A stretch of 64,000 nucleotides of DNA from G963674685 sp963674685 (GTDB lineage: Bacteria > Lernaellota > Lernaellaia > JACKCT01), in contig CAXXWT010000007.1 of the NCBI GenBank assembly GCA_963674685.2, positions 682,001 through 746,000 of the forward strand, in the 5' to 3' direction. The notes under the pieces were generated by a model, which was not told the DNA's origin, made no database searches, and was given only the letters and a program-made list of their open reading frames with translations. Both the position numbers and the translations under genes were made by a program. Shown here piece by piece: positions 17,012 through 24,413 of the stretch (position 1 is its first letter; each line of letters begins with the position of its first letter).

Positions 17012-17368
17012 ATGAAACCCCGGAACATTTTTTGGCTGATCACATTATTTGCAATGATTATCTCCGGCTCAATGATCGCGTGCGGGGATGACGATGACGA
17101 CGATGACGATGACGACGATAATCCGTCGCTTGACGATGACGCCGACGATGACGATGTGGACGCAGCCTTCGACGCTTGCGTGGGTACAGTTATGACATGC
17201 TACGGATTCGACGCCGCAACAGCTAATGAGCTTTGCACCGAATATTATGATCTCGAACAGCAGTGCGACGCCGACGGAGCGACCGACGATTTCATCGCGT
17301 GCGTCGGAAATGACTGCGACATGTGGGAAACGTGCGCGACCGATTGGGAAGACGCGATCAACTGCTGA
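17012..17368 (+). CDS. Small Cys-rich lipoprotein with poly-Asp linker
   Basis: 118 residues from ATG 17012, with GGAGG six bases upstream; the longer frame from 16973 is unlikely. The lipobox SGSMIAC is followed by G and eleven Asp, then NPSLDDDADDDD. The C-terminal ~65 residues hold eight Cys with spacing C-x6-C-x11-C-x9-C-x11-C-x4-C-x5-C-x9-C, similar to but not the same as the modules in the protein at 584. Predicted disulfide-stabilised domain on an acidic stalk. No known family; function unknown. The next gene, a GH3 lipoprotein, starts 40 bases downstream and may share its transcript. Confidence 0.75.
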   Translation: MKPRNIFWLITLFAMIISGSMIACGDDDDDDDDDDDNPSLDDDADDDDVDAAFDACVGTVMTCYGFDAATANELCTEYYDLEQQCDADGATDDFIACVGNDCDMWETCATDWEDAINC

Positions 17369-17407
17369 TATTTCGTTAATAGATCGGCATCCGACGTGAG
17401 CACTCAT

Positions 17408-19276
17408 ATGCGATTCAAACTTGCGGCGATCCCGGTTTTGATTTTGACCATTCTGATAACCGGAGCTTGCTGTGAAGACGATTCTTCGACTGACTCGGAT
17501 GCCGACAATGATTCCTATTACGATGATGATGAATCCGCCGGCGACGACGACGCAGACGCCGACAATGGTGACTTGCCGCCATACTGCGCCGTGGATGAAG
17601 CAGCCGTCGAATCGCTTTTAGACAAAATGACTCTGGAGGAAAAAGCGGCGCAGATGCTCGTTTTAGGCGAGTTGGCTTTTCCTTTTTGGATTCCTCCGAC
17701 CACGCAGAAGCTGATTCACGATTTGGGAATCGGCGGGATTTTCCTGCAATCCTTTAATGCTCTATTTCCCGGTCCGTCGACCATGGCGAATCTGACAGGC
17801 GATCTCAACGCTTTGGCCATGGATCGGGAAAACGCGATCCCGCTTTTTTTCTCCATGGATCAGGAAGGCGGCGCCACGCAGGCCTGGCAAAGTCTCACCG
17901 GCGGCACCGATGGGCCGGGCAACATGGCTCTGGGCGCCCTGGACGATCCCGATATCACCTTCGACATTTACGCCATGATGGGGCGGGAAATCAGGGCGTG
18001 GGGGGCGAACATCGCCTACGCCCCCGAGTTTGATCTCGTTGAAAGCCCGGAAGCCGCATGGGTCTACACCAAGGCCTTCGGCGAAAACGGCGCAATGGTC
18101 GCCCGGCACGCGCCCGCGGCGGTTCGCGGCTTTCAAAGCGAACTGATCCTGGGCGCGATGAAGCATTTTCCCGGCGGCGGATGCGTCTGGCAGGACACGC
18201 ACGCGGATTCCCCGACCTGCGATACGGGCAAAGTGGAATTGTTCGAGTCCCATCTGGCGCCTTTCATCGCGGCGATTCAGGCCGGCGCGGATATGGTCAT
18301 GGTTTCTCCCGTGATTTTCACCGCCCTGGATCCGGTTTATCCCGCCGCCTTGTCGAGCCGCGTGAAGCGGGATTTTTTACGCGGCGAACTGGCCTTCGAC
18401 GGACTGATCTCCACCGGGGATATGGGCATGCCGCCTTTTGAGCGCGACTGGGGCATGCCCAAGGAAGTTCTGGCGGTGCAGTCCGGCGCCGACCTTTTGC
18501 TCTATGTTTTTGAAGTCGCGACGTACAACGACGCTAAACGGATCGTGGACAACATTGCCGACGCCGTCCGCCGGAGTGTGATCCCAGAAGATCAATTTGA
18601 AGAATCCGTTGCGCGCATATTGCGTTACAAACAGAAATACTGCCTGTTCGAAAAGGCGGAAACCGATCCCAGGCAGGCTGAAGAATTAAACGCCACGCAA
18701 GAAAACCTGGAATTGGCGACGCAGGCCGTGGCTGACGCCATGACGCTTGTGCGAAACGATGAAGGGCTCTGGCCCATGGACCTGGGCGACGGAAGCGGAC
18801 TGCTGGTGATATCCCCCATGGAAATCATGATCGAAGATCCGGCTTCCGAATTCGCGATGATGACCGGGACCACGCTCGCAAAGGAAGTATCGAAAATCGC
18901 TCCTCTGGCGCAAAGCGCGCCTTTCATGCCCGGCAGCTTATCGTTTTTGATGGATGAGGCGCTCGCGAGGGCGGCCGATCCGGCGATCGGGAAAATCATC
19001 ATCGGCACATTCAACGCCCATTATGAGCAGGGGCAATCTCGGATGGTGCGCGATGTCCTGGCGCTGGGAAAACCGACGATTGTTTTATCCTTCGGCACGC
19101 CTTTCGATCTCCTGTCTTTCCCGGAAGCTTCCACATATCTGGCCGTTTACAATATTCGCGATCTGGCCATTGAAATGGCGGCTGAAACGCTGACGGGCAT
19201 GCGCGAACCCCTGGGCAGGCTGCCTGTCACGCTGCCGGGACATTACGAATCCGGACATAGCGCATACCTGCAATGA
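17408..19276 (+). CDS. GH3 family glycoside hydrolase lipoprotein
   Basis: 622 residues from ATG 17408 (MRFKLAAIPVLILTILITGAC); a GTG at 17396 is the alternative. After the lipobox comes a short acidic linker (DSDADNDSYYDDDESAGDDDADAD). The (beta/alpha)8 domain follows NagZ: SMDQEGGATQAW, then KHFPGGGCVWQDTH in place of the usual KHFPGHG-type motif. The Asp and His of QDTH keep the spacing of the NagZ acid/base dyad, and STGDMGM supplies the nucleophile Asp at the SDDLxM position. A C-terminal ~190-residue domain follows (GH3_C-like). Probably a surface beta-N-acetylglucosaminidase or related beta-glycosidase. The loss of the GHG-type His makes the substrate uncertain. Confidence 0.85.
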   Translation: MRFKLAAIPVLILTILITGACCEDDSSTDSDADNDSYYDDDESAGDDDADADNGDLPPYCAVDEAAVESLLDKMTLEEKAAQMLVLGELAFPFWIPPTTQKLIHDLGIGGIFLQSFNALFPGPSTMANLTGDLNALAMDRENAIPLFFSMDQEGGATQAWQSLTGGTDGPGNMALGALDDPDITFDIYAMMGREIRAWGANIAYAPEFDLVESPEAAWVYTKAFGENGAMVARHAPAAVRGFQSELILGAMKHFPGGGCVWQDTHADSPTCDTGKVELFESHLAPFIAAIQAGADMVMVSPVIFTALDPVYPAALSSRVKRDFLRGELAFDGLISTGDMGMPPFERDWGMPKEVLAVQSGADLLLYVFEVATYNDAKRIVDNIADAVRRSVIPEDQFEESVARILRYKQKYCLFEKAETDPRQAEELNATQENLELATQAVADAMTLVRNDEGLWPMDLGDGSGLLVISPMEIMIEDPASEFAMMTGTTLAKEVSKIAPLAQSAPFMPGSLSFLMDEALARAADPAIGKIIIGTFNAHYEQGQSRMVRDVLALGKPTIVLSFGTPFDLLSFPEASTYLAVYNIRDLAIEMAAETLTGMREPLGRLPVTLPGHYESGHSAYLQ

Positions 19277-19310
19277 ACGTTTAACATGATTAGCTCAATT
19301 ATGTTTATTA

Positions 19311-19325
19311 CTCCGAAATTCGGAG
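19311..19325. promoter_or_regulatory. 15-bp palindrome CTCCGAAaTTCGGAG
   Basis: A perfect 7-bp inverted repeat with one central base, in the AT-rich gap between the GH3 lipoprotein and yifB. The short spacer favours a protein-binding site over a hairpin terminator. Nothing identifies the binding protein. Confidence 0.3.
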
Positions 19326-19421
19326 AGGCAATCTCCGATAATCGTATGAATATTCGGCGCCGTTTCGTGTGTTCGTTATAATAAATCCAACAATATCATA
19401 GCGTTACGGATTGAGTTCATG

Positions 19422-19437
19422 TTGGCACGCGCCTTGA
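19422..19437 (+). promoter_or_regulatory. Sigma-54-like promoter candidate upstream of yifB
   Basis: TTGGCACGCGCCTTGA fits the -24/-12 pattern TGGCACG-N4-TTGC except that the final C is A. It lies about 40 bases before the yifB start. The mismatch falls in the conserved GC dinucleotide, so activity is doubtful. Confidence 0.3.
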
Positions 19438-19476
19438 TTACTCCATACGCCGGACTTTGCGTTGGAGGTGTGGATC

Positions 19477-21030
19477 ATGGCGCTTGTTGTGCATTCCGCG
19501 GCGCTTATTGGCGTCGAGGCTTACCGCGTTGAAATACAGGTGGACGCCAGGCCGGGCCAGTGGTTTTTCAATATCGTCGGCCTGCCCGACGGCGCCGTGC
19601 GCGAAGCGAAAGACCGCGTGCAGTCGGCGCTCTATACATCCGGCTATTATCTTCCCGAGCGCCACATCACCATTAATCTTGCGCCGTCGGACACGCGCAA
19701 GGAAGGCTCCGGTTTCGATCTTCCCATCGCCGTGGGAATACTCACGAGCATCAACCTCATTTCCAATCAGGACAGGGTCGGCCGATACGCCGTCATTGGC
19801 GAACTGGCTCTCGACGGTTCGGTCAGGGGAGTGCGCGGCGTGCTTCCCGTCGTCATGGCCATGCGTGATCAGGGATTTTACGGCATTATCGTTCCCGCGG
19901 CCAACGTGCGCGAGGCCGCCGTCGTCGACGGGATCGAGGTCGTTCCCGTCAGCCATCTCACGCAGGTTGTCGAGTTTCTTCGGGGCGATCTGGAACTGGC
20001 GCCGGTTCGCACGGACGCCGCGTCGCTGCTGGCCGGAGGCGCGCTGGATTGCGAAGAGGATTTCAATCAGGTCGCCGGGCAGGAGCACGCCAAGCGGGCC
20101 ATGGAAATCGCCGCCGCCGGAGGGCACAATATTTTGCTGATCGGCCCGCCGGGATCGGGGAAAACCATGCTGGCCAAACGCATGGTCACGATTCTGCCCG
20201 ACATGAATATCGAAGAGGCGCTGGAGGTCACGCGAATCCATTCCATCGTCGGACGCGTTCCCGATAACCGTGGGATTGTCACGCAACGGCCCTTTGTGAG
20301 TCCGCATCACACGATCAGCTACGCGGGCCTGGCCGGGGGAGGGACGTCGCCCAGGCCGGGAATGATCAGCATGGCGCATCGCGGCGTTTTGTTTCTGGAC
20401 GAATTCCCCGAGTTTTCCCGGCCCGTGCTGGAGGTCTTGAGACAGCCCATCGAGGACGGCGAGGTGACGCTCGTGCGCGCGCAGGGGTCGGTGACTTTTC
20501 CGACGGATTTCACACTCGTGGCGGCCATGAATCCCTGCCCATGCGGCTATTACGGCGATCCCTTTCACGAGTGCATCTGTTCGCCGGTGCAGATTGCCAA
20601 CTATCACCAAAGGCTTTCCGGGCCGCTCATCGACCGTATCGATCTTCACGTGGAAGTGCCGGCGGTTCGCTATCTGGAGTTGAACGCGAAATACAGAGGG
20701 GAAGGATCCCAGGCGATTCGCGAGCGGGTTATGGCGGCAAGGCATAAGCAGACCGCGCGTTTTGCCAAAACACGCACGCAGTGCAATGCGGGGATGACCG
20801 TCAGGCAGCTTCGCGCATACTGCCGGCTCAATGAAGACGGCCACAGACTGATGCAGTCGGCCATGGAAAAACTGGGCTTTTCCGCCAGAGCCCATGACAG
20901 GATTTTGAAGGTCGCGCGAACCATCGCCGATCTCGACGGAGCCGGGGAAATCAGAGCGCCGCATATTTCCGAGGCGCTTCAATACCGCGGACAGGATCGG
21001 ACGAAATTCGCGAGAAACGACAGGCGATAG
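19477..21030 (+). CDS. YifB-family Mg-chelatase-like AAA+ ATPase (ComM-like)
   Basis: 517 residues; ATG 19477 follows GGAGGTG at the right spacing, and the longer frame from 19462 begins inside that site. ComM is a hexameric branch-migration helicase that helps integrate DNA during natural transformation. The N-terminal ChlI-like domain (MALVVHSAALIGVEAYRVEI) spans residues 1-~190. Walker A GPPGSGKTM lies at ~223-231, Walker B is LFLDEFPEF, and the Cys-rich NPCPCGYYGDPFHECIC motif is the hallmark of this family. The C-terminal helical domain ends around SEALQYRGQDR. It stands alone, with a sigma-54-like element upstream. Confidence 0.93.
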   Translation: MALVVHSAALIGVEAYRVEIQVDARPGQWFFNIVGLPDGAVREAKDRVQSALYTSGYYLPERHITINLAPSDTRKEGSGFDLPIAVGILTSINLISNQDRVGRYAVIGELALDGSVRGVRGVLPVVMAMRDQGFYGIIVPAANVREAAVVDGIEVVPVSHLTQVVEFLRGDLELAPVRTDAASLLAGGALDCEEDFNQVAGQEHAKRAMEIAAAGGHNILLIGPPGSGKTMLAKRMVTILPDMNIEEALEVTRIHSIVGRVPDNRGIVTQRPFVSPHHTISYAGLAGGGTSPRPGMISMAHRGVLFLDEFPEFSRPVLEVLRQPIEDGEVTLVRAQGSVTFPTDFTLVAAMNPCPCGYYGDPFHECICSPVQIANYHQRLSGPLIDRIDLHVEVPAVRYLELNAKYRGEGSQAIRERVMAARHKQTARFAKTRTQCNAGMTVRQLRAYCRLNEDGHRLMQSAMEKLGFSARAHDRILKVARTIADLDGAGEIRAPHISEALQYRGQDRTKFARNDRR

Positions 21031-21356
21031 GAAAGAATCAAGCATGATTTCGAAAAAAAACCGCCGGGGCGTAGATGTTGATCCGCAGTCGAATAAATCG
21101 ACGGTCTCGATCGCAAGGTCGGGGCGCCTTCCAAATGCGGAGAAACATTTTGGAGAGCCGATGATCCACATCACGGCGCCTCGAAAGTTTCCACGCGGGA
21201 CGTCGGGGCACGTGACAACGCAACGAGAGTCCACGCTCATTATCTTCGGGCTTCATCGCCCCGGCGGTTTCCTTTGTCAATCCGGCGCGAGCGCGATGAC
21301 AGGCGCCTTTTCGATAGACGGTCATTCACCTGGGGAGGTGTTTTGTACGAGATGAC

Positions 21357-21540
21357 AGAAAACTAGAATTAGCCCACAAAAGACGCGGGCGACAAGAAAA
21401 CTATTTTACAGCGCCAAGGTTAAAACCCAAAAAGAAAAACGGCGCAAAAGAAAACTAGGAACCCGGGCGGTGGCTTTATGCCGCCGCTTTCGGGCAAATT
21501 CAAGGATCGACGACCGCCCTTTCGGCGGCGAAAAATTATT
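21357..21540 (+). ncRNA. Candidate structured RNA, three AGAAAACTA boxes and hairpins
   Basis: AGAAAACTA occurs at 21357-21365, 21395-21403 and 21449-21457. Between the last two, GCGCC...GGCGC encloses GGTTAAAACC, forming nested stems. Next come CCCG-GGCGGTGGC...GCCGCCG-CTTTCGGG, then CCGCC-CTTTC-GGCGG (21514-21528) followed by GAAAAATTATTTTTC, a terminator-like end. No known RNA family is recognised and strand is inferred from the terminator-like end. Confidence 0.3.
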
Positions 21541-21686
21541 TTTCTTCTTTATTTATGATAGCGTACGGCAATCTCGGATGAACCAAAAGATTTGCCGGAC
21601 GAAGGCAAACACGGTGAAGAGACGGTGAAGCCTGACTCACCGTGATTGATAATACATACATTATATAGACGAATAAAAAATATCCA

Positions 21687-21700
21687 TACCATATATGGTA
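21687..21700. promoter_or_regulatory. Perfect 14-bp palindrome TACCATATATGGTA
   Basis: Symmetric 14-mer in AT-rich DNA about 175 bases before the PilW-like gene. It has the look of a dimeric repressor operator, but no regulator gene adjoins it. Confidence 0.35.
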
Positions 21701-21809
21701 GTAACTCCCTCGACTTCAACTTAAATCCCGATCAAAAATGGTTTAAAAATGGGAATTTGGCGGTTTTTGACCTCGAATTTCGGCGTTTTTCTTTAAATGA
21801 CACAAAATG

Positions 21810-21838
21810 TTGACACATTACAGCGTCAGTGCTACTAG
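21810..21838 (+). promoter_or_regulatory. Sigma-70-type promoter candidate for the PilW-like gene
   Basis: TTGACA (21810-21815), a 17-base spacer and a poor -10 TACTAG (21833-21838). The perfect -35 and distance of 35 bases to the start support it; the -10 is weak. Confidence 0.4.
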
Positions 21839-21873
21839 ATGTTGAGTGATTTTACTTGAAAATCGGGTGTTTA

Positions 21874-22641
21874 ATGCGCGGAACTTTAAGGATAATTTTA
21901 ATGGCGTGCATGGCTTTATCCATGCTCGTTTCCTGTGGAAATAAAAAGCCTTCCGTCAGCCTGGACAAGCAAAGGCAGGCGAAGGCGGATTACGACCTGG
22001 CCATGGCGTTTTTTAAAGCGAACAAAGGCTCTCAAGCCATGGAGGAAATGGAAAAAGCGGAGAAAATCGATCCGTACAGCGCTGAGATTCAAAACGGGAT
22101 GGGGTTGCTTTTTTATCACAAAGAGCGATTCGAAAAAGCCGAGGCGGCCTATAAAAGGGCCATCGATCTTGATCCGAAATATTCCGATGCTCGGCATAAC
22201 CTCGGAACCCTTTATCTGTTCCTGGGGCGATATAACGAAGCCGTCAATGAGTTCATAGAGGCTCTGGAAAACGATACCTACCGCAATCAGTCCAACAGCC
22301 TGAATTCTCTCGGATGGGCTTACTATAAAATGCAAAACTACGTGGAAGCGGAAAAAAGCTTCAAGGACGTCATTGAAAGGGATCGCCGCTATCTGATTGC
22401 CTACGATAATCTGGCCAAGGTTTACATGGCGACGAACCGAATCGATGACGCGATCAAGGAGCTGGGATTTGTGCTGAATATCGCACCCTTGTACCCCGAA
22501 GCGAATCTGGATATGGGAATGTGCATGTTGAAAAAAGGGGAAAAGGAAACGGCCAGGGAGCACTTTATAAAAGTATTAGAAGTGGACCCCATGGGAAAAT
22601 GGGGAGCCCAGGCGCAGGAGTATCTGAACCTGTTGGATTAA
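21874..22641 (+). CDS. TPR lipoprotein, type IV pilus PilF/PilW-like
   Basis: 255 residues from ATG 21874 (MRGTLRIILMACMALSMLVSC); the TTG at 21856 would put six extra residues before a perfect signal peptide. After the lipobox, a run of about six TPRs fills the protein (AKADYDLAMAFFKANKGSQA, NGMGLLFYHKERFEKAEAAY, HNLGTLYLFLGRYNEAVNEF, NSLGWAYYKMQNYVEAEKSF and more). Length, lipidation and repeat number match PilF/PilW pilotins, which place the PilQ secretin in the outer membrane. The RodZ-like gene 50 bases downstream fits the PilW-RodZ pairing often seen next to ispG in Gram-negatives; ispG is absent here. No other pilus genes are in the window. Confidence 0.75.
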   Translation: MRGTLRIILMACMALSMLVSCGNKKPSVSLDKQRQAKADYDLAMAFFKANKGSQAMEEMEKAEKIDPYSAEIQNGMGLLFYHKERFEKAEAAYKRAIDLDPKYSDARHNLGTLYLFLGRYNEAVNEFIEALENDTYRNQSNSLNSLGWAYYKMQNYVEAEKSFKDVIERDRRYLIAYDNLAKVYMATNRIDDAIKELGFVLNIAPLYPEANLDMGMCMLKKGEKETAREHFIKVLEVDPMGKWGAQAQEYLNLLD

Positions 22642-22691
22642 CGGCTTATGATGTGACGGAGCCCCTAACGCCTCCATAAAGAGGAGACTTC

Positions 22692-23105
22692 ATGGTCGCC
22701 GAATTCAAGATGGCCCGGGAAACCGAATCCGGAAGGCATGCGAAGATTGACGGTTTCGGAGCCTGCTTGCGTGGGGAAAGGGAAAGGCGCGGGTACGATC
22801 TGGCGGATATCAGCCGGATCACGAAAGTGCACCTCAGTTATCTGGACGCTCTGGAAAATGAGGATATGGCGCGACTGCCGGAACCGATCTACATAAAAGG
22901 TTTCATCAAGAGCTATTGCTCGGTCTTAAAAATGAATCCCACGCCGCTGATTCAGTATTATCAAAAGCAGTACGAGAAAAGCGCCGAGTGGGAAGTGATC
23001 AACGTCGAGGTTTTCAAACCCAAATCCATTGGCGAGCGAATCCTGAGAATGTTGTCGGCGATTAAGCGCCTGCTGACCGGGCGCGAAGGTCTTCCCATGG
23101 GCTAA
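22692..23105 (+). CDS. RodZ-like helix-turn-helix protein lacking a membrane segment
   Basis: 137 residues; ATG follows GAGGAGACTTC. Residues ~20-90 match the RodZ N-terminal HTH_25 domain: FGACLRGERERRGYDLADIS, TKVHLSYLDALENEDMARLP and EPIYIKGFIKSYCSVL are close to the family consensus. Full-length RodZ carries a transmembrane helix and periplasmic domain; here the chain ends after a basic amphipathic stretch (RILRMLSAIKRLLTGREG) that might bind the membrane peripherally. RodZ links MreB to the cell-wall machinery. This could be a truncated RodZ or a free-standing regulator of the XRE-like HTH_25 type. Its product ends 22 bases before the purine nucleoside phosphorylase gene. Confidence 0.75.
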   Translation: MVAEFKMARETESGRHAKIDGFGACLRGERERRGYDLADISRITKVHLSYLDALENEDMARLPEPIYIKGFIKSYCSVLKMNPTPLIQYYQKQYEKSAEWEVINVEVFKPKSIGERILRMLSAIKRLLTGREGLPMG

Positions 23106-23127
23106 AGGCCCGGTCATTAAAAAAAAC

Positions 23128-23967
23128 ATGCTGTTTCATCCCTCATTCAATTCCATCAAAAAAAACATCAAAGAGCGCATTCGCGAAACTCCGAGAGTCG
23201 TCCTGGTTTTGGGAAGCGGACTTTCGGAAGTCGCCGACAATGTTGAAAATCCCGTGAGCGTGCAATACGAGGATATACCCGATTTTCTCCGCTCCAAAGT
23301 CGCCGGGCATCGGGGCTATTTAGTCTACGGCAAACTTGGCGGCAAAAAGATTTTGATCTTCGCCGGCCGGGCGCACCTCTACGAAGGCGCCGCCATGTAT
23401 GAAGTGACGCTGCCCGCGCAGGTTGCAAGCGGTCTGGGAGCCGAAGCCGTTATCCTGACCAGCAGCGCCGGCGCCCTGAATCCGGATTACCGGGCCGGCG
23501 ATCTGGTTCTCGTTCACGATCAGATCAATCTCATGGGAACCAATCCGCTTTTTGAAGCCGTCTTTGTCAGGAAGAAAAATCCCTTTGAATCGGGGCGAAC
23601 GCCTTTCGTCGACATGGACGCAATGTTCGATACCTCCTTCGAGGAAGCTTTGCGCGCTTATACCGATTCCGTCGGCGTTGCCCTGCATCGGGGAGTCGCT
23701 GCCGCCGTGCCCGGGCCGATCTACGAAACGCCGGCGGAAAGGCGGATGATCCGCGCGCTGGGCGCCGACGTGGTTTCCATGAGCACGATCCCGGAAGCCA
23801 TCGCGGCGCGTTATCTGGGATTGCGCATCGCGGCTCTGGACCTGGTGACCAATGAAGCGCATCGATCGGGGCAGGGCCTGTCCCACGAGCATGTTCTCAA
23901 GTCCGCAGCCGAAGGCGCGGCCGATTTCGCCAAAGCCGTCATTCGCCTTGTGGAGTTGTTCCCATGA
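23128..23967 (+). CDS. Purine-nucleoside phosphorylase
   Basis: 279 residues, the usual size of trimeric PNPs. The enzyme splits inosine or guanosine with phosphate into base and ribose-1-phosphate in purine salvage. Motifs: VVLVLGSGLSEVAD (phosphate loop), VAGHRGYLVYGKL, FAGRAHLYEGAAMYEVTLP (GR-H-x-YEG), TSSAGALNPDYRAGDLVLV-x-D-x-INLMGTNPL, GPIYETPAERRMIRALGADVVSMSTIPEAIAARYLG and the base-pocket DLVTNEAH. That is the trimeric PNP/MTAP family; the Asn in VTNEA favours 6-oxopurine substrates. The stop overlaps the next start (ATGA), so it is translationally coupled to cytidine deaminase. Confidence 0.92.
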   Translation: MLFHPSFNSIKKNIKERIRETPRVVLVLGSGLSEVADNVENPVSVQYEDIPDFLRSKVAGHRGYLVYGKLGGKKILIFAGRAHLYEGAAMYEVTLPAQVASGLGAEAVILTSSAGALNPDYRAGDLVLVHDQINLMGTNPLFEAVFVRKKNPFESGRTPFVDMDAMFDTSFEEALRAYTDSVGVALHRGVAAAVPGPIYETPAERRMIRALGADVVSMSTIPEAIAARYLGLRIAALDLVTNEAHRSGQGLSHEHVLKSAAEGAADFAKAVIRLVELFP

Positions 23968-24347
23968 TGAAGGTCGAGTTGATGAACCGGGCCGTTGCCG
24001 CGGCGGGCAACGCCCGGCCGAGCGTTTCCGAATTTCCCGTGGGAGCCGCCCTGCTTTGCGACGACGGGCGGATTTTTGAAGGATGCAACGTGGAATCTCC
24101 CTCGCTTTTGCAGGTGTATTGCGCCGAGCGCGTCGCCCTATTATCCGCCCTGGCCGCCGGGGCGCGCGGGTTCGAGGCTCTGGCGATCCATGCTCCGAAA
24201 AAGCCCGGAATCGTCCCTTGCGGCATATGCCGGCAAATGCTTGCCGAGTTCGCTCCCGAGATTAAAATCTATTTGCAGGCAGACGGGGATGCGATTCGGG
24301 AAACCACGCTTGGCGAACTGCTTCCCGAATCCTACGTCTATCCTTAG
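23964..24347 (+). CDS. cdd: Cytidine deaminase
   Basis: 127 residues, the size of homotetrameric zinc cytidine deaminases, which convert cytidine and deoxycytidine to uridine forms. Zinc and catalytic motifs: CAERVALLSAL (Cys and catalytic Glu) and PCGICRQMLAEF (the two other Cys ligands). FPVGAALLCDDGRIFEGCNVE matches the substrate loop with N-x-E. The usual ENASY is replaced by ESPSLLQVY, a small departure from the family. Start 23964 or 23967 (MM); both overlap the PNP stop. Together with PNP it forms a nucleoside salvage pair. Confidence 0.92.
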   Translation: MMKVELMNRAVAAAGNARPSVSEFPVGAALLCDDGRIFEGCNVESPSLLQVYCAERVALLSALAAGARGFEALAIHAPKKPGIVPCGICRQMLAEFAPEIKIYLQADGDAIRETTLGELLPESYVYP

Positions 24348-24361
24348 CGGTCTGCGGAGGA

Positions 24362-24383
24362 GCGGTTTCCAACCGCGATTTTG
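24362..24383 (+). terminator. Small hairpin after cdd
   Basis: GCGGTT-TCC-AACCGC (24362-24376) followed by GATTTTGT. The sequence around it (from TCTGCGGAGGAGCGG) is also a type of dispersed repeat I recall from environmental genomes, so it may be a repeat rather than a dedicated terminator. Confidence 0.4.
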
Positions 24384-24413
24384 TAACGACATTCCTTCAA
24401 ACACGGAGCACAC

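Larger units (their letters stand above)
21031..21873. other. Long non-coding region between yifB and the PilW-like gene
   Basis: About 840 bases. 21031-21355 is GC-rich with a low-quality 103-codon frame that I do not accept. 21357-21540 is A-rich and structured (see ncRNA candidate). CACGGTGA (21610-21617) pairs with TCACCGTG (21637-21644). 21645-21840 is AT-rich and holds a palindrome and a promoter candidate. Confidence 0.45.

Noticed and set aside
19438..21240. 600-codon open frame on the minus strand over yifB
   Set aside because: It is the antisense shadow of a clear YifB coding region in GC-biased DNA; no family motif or start signal is seen.
21044..21355. 103-codon frame after yifB
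   Set aside because: No ribosome binding site, no motif, atypical composition; likely chance.
24362..24376. Short hairpin after cdd as a unique terminator
   Set aside because: Kept only at low confidence: the sequence looks like a widespread repeat unit and has just a weak T run.
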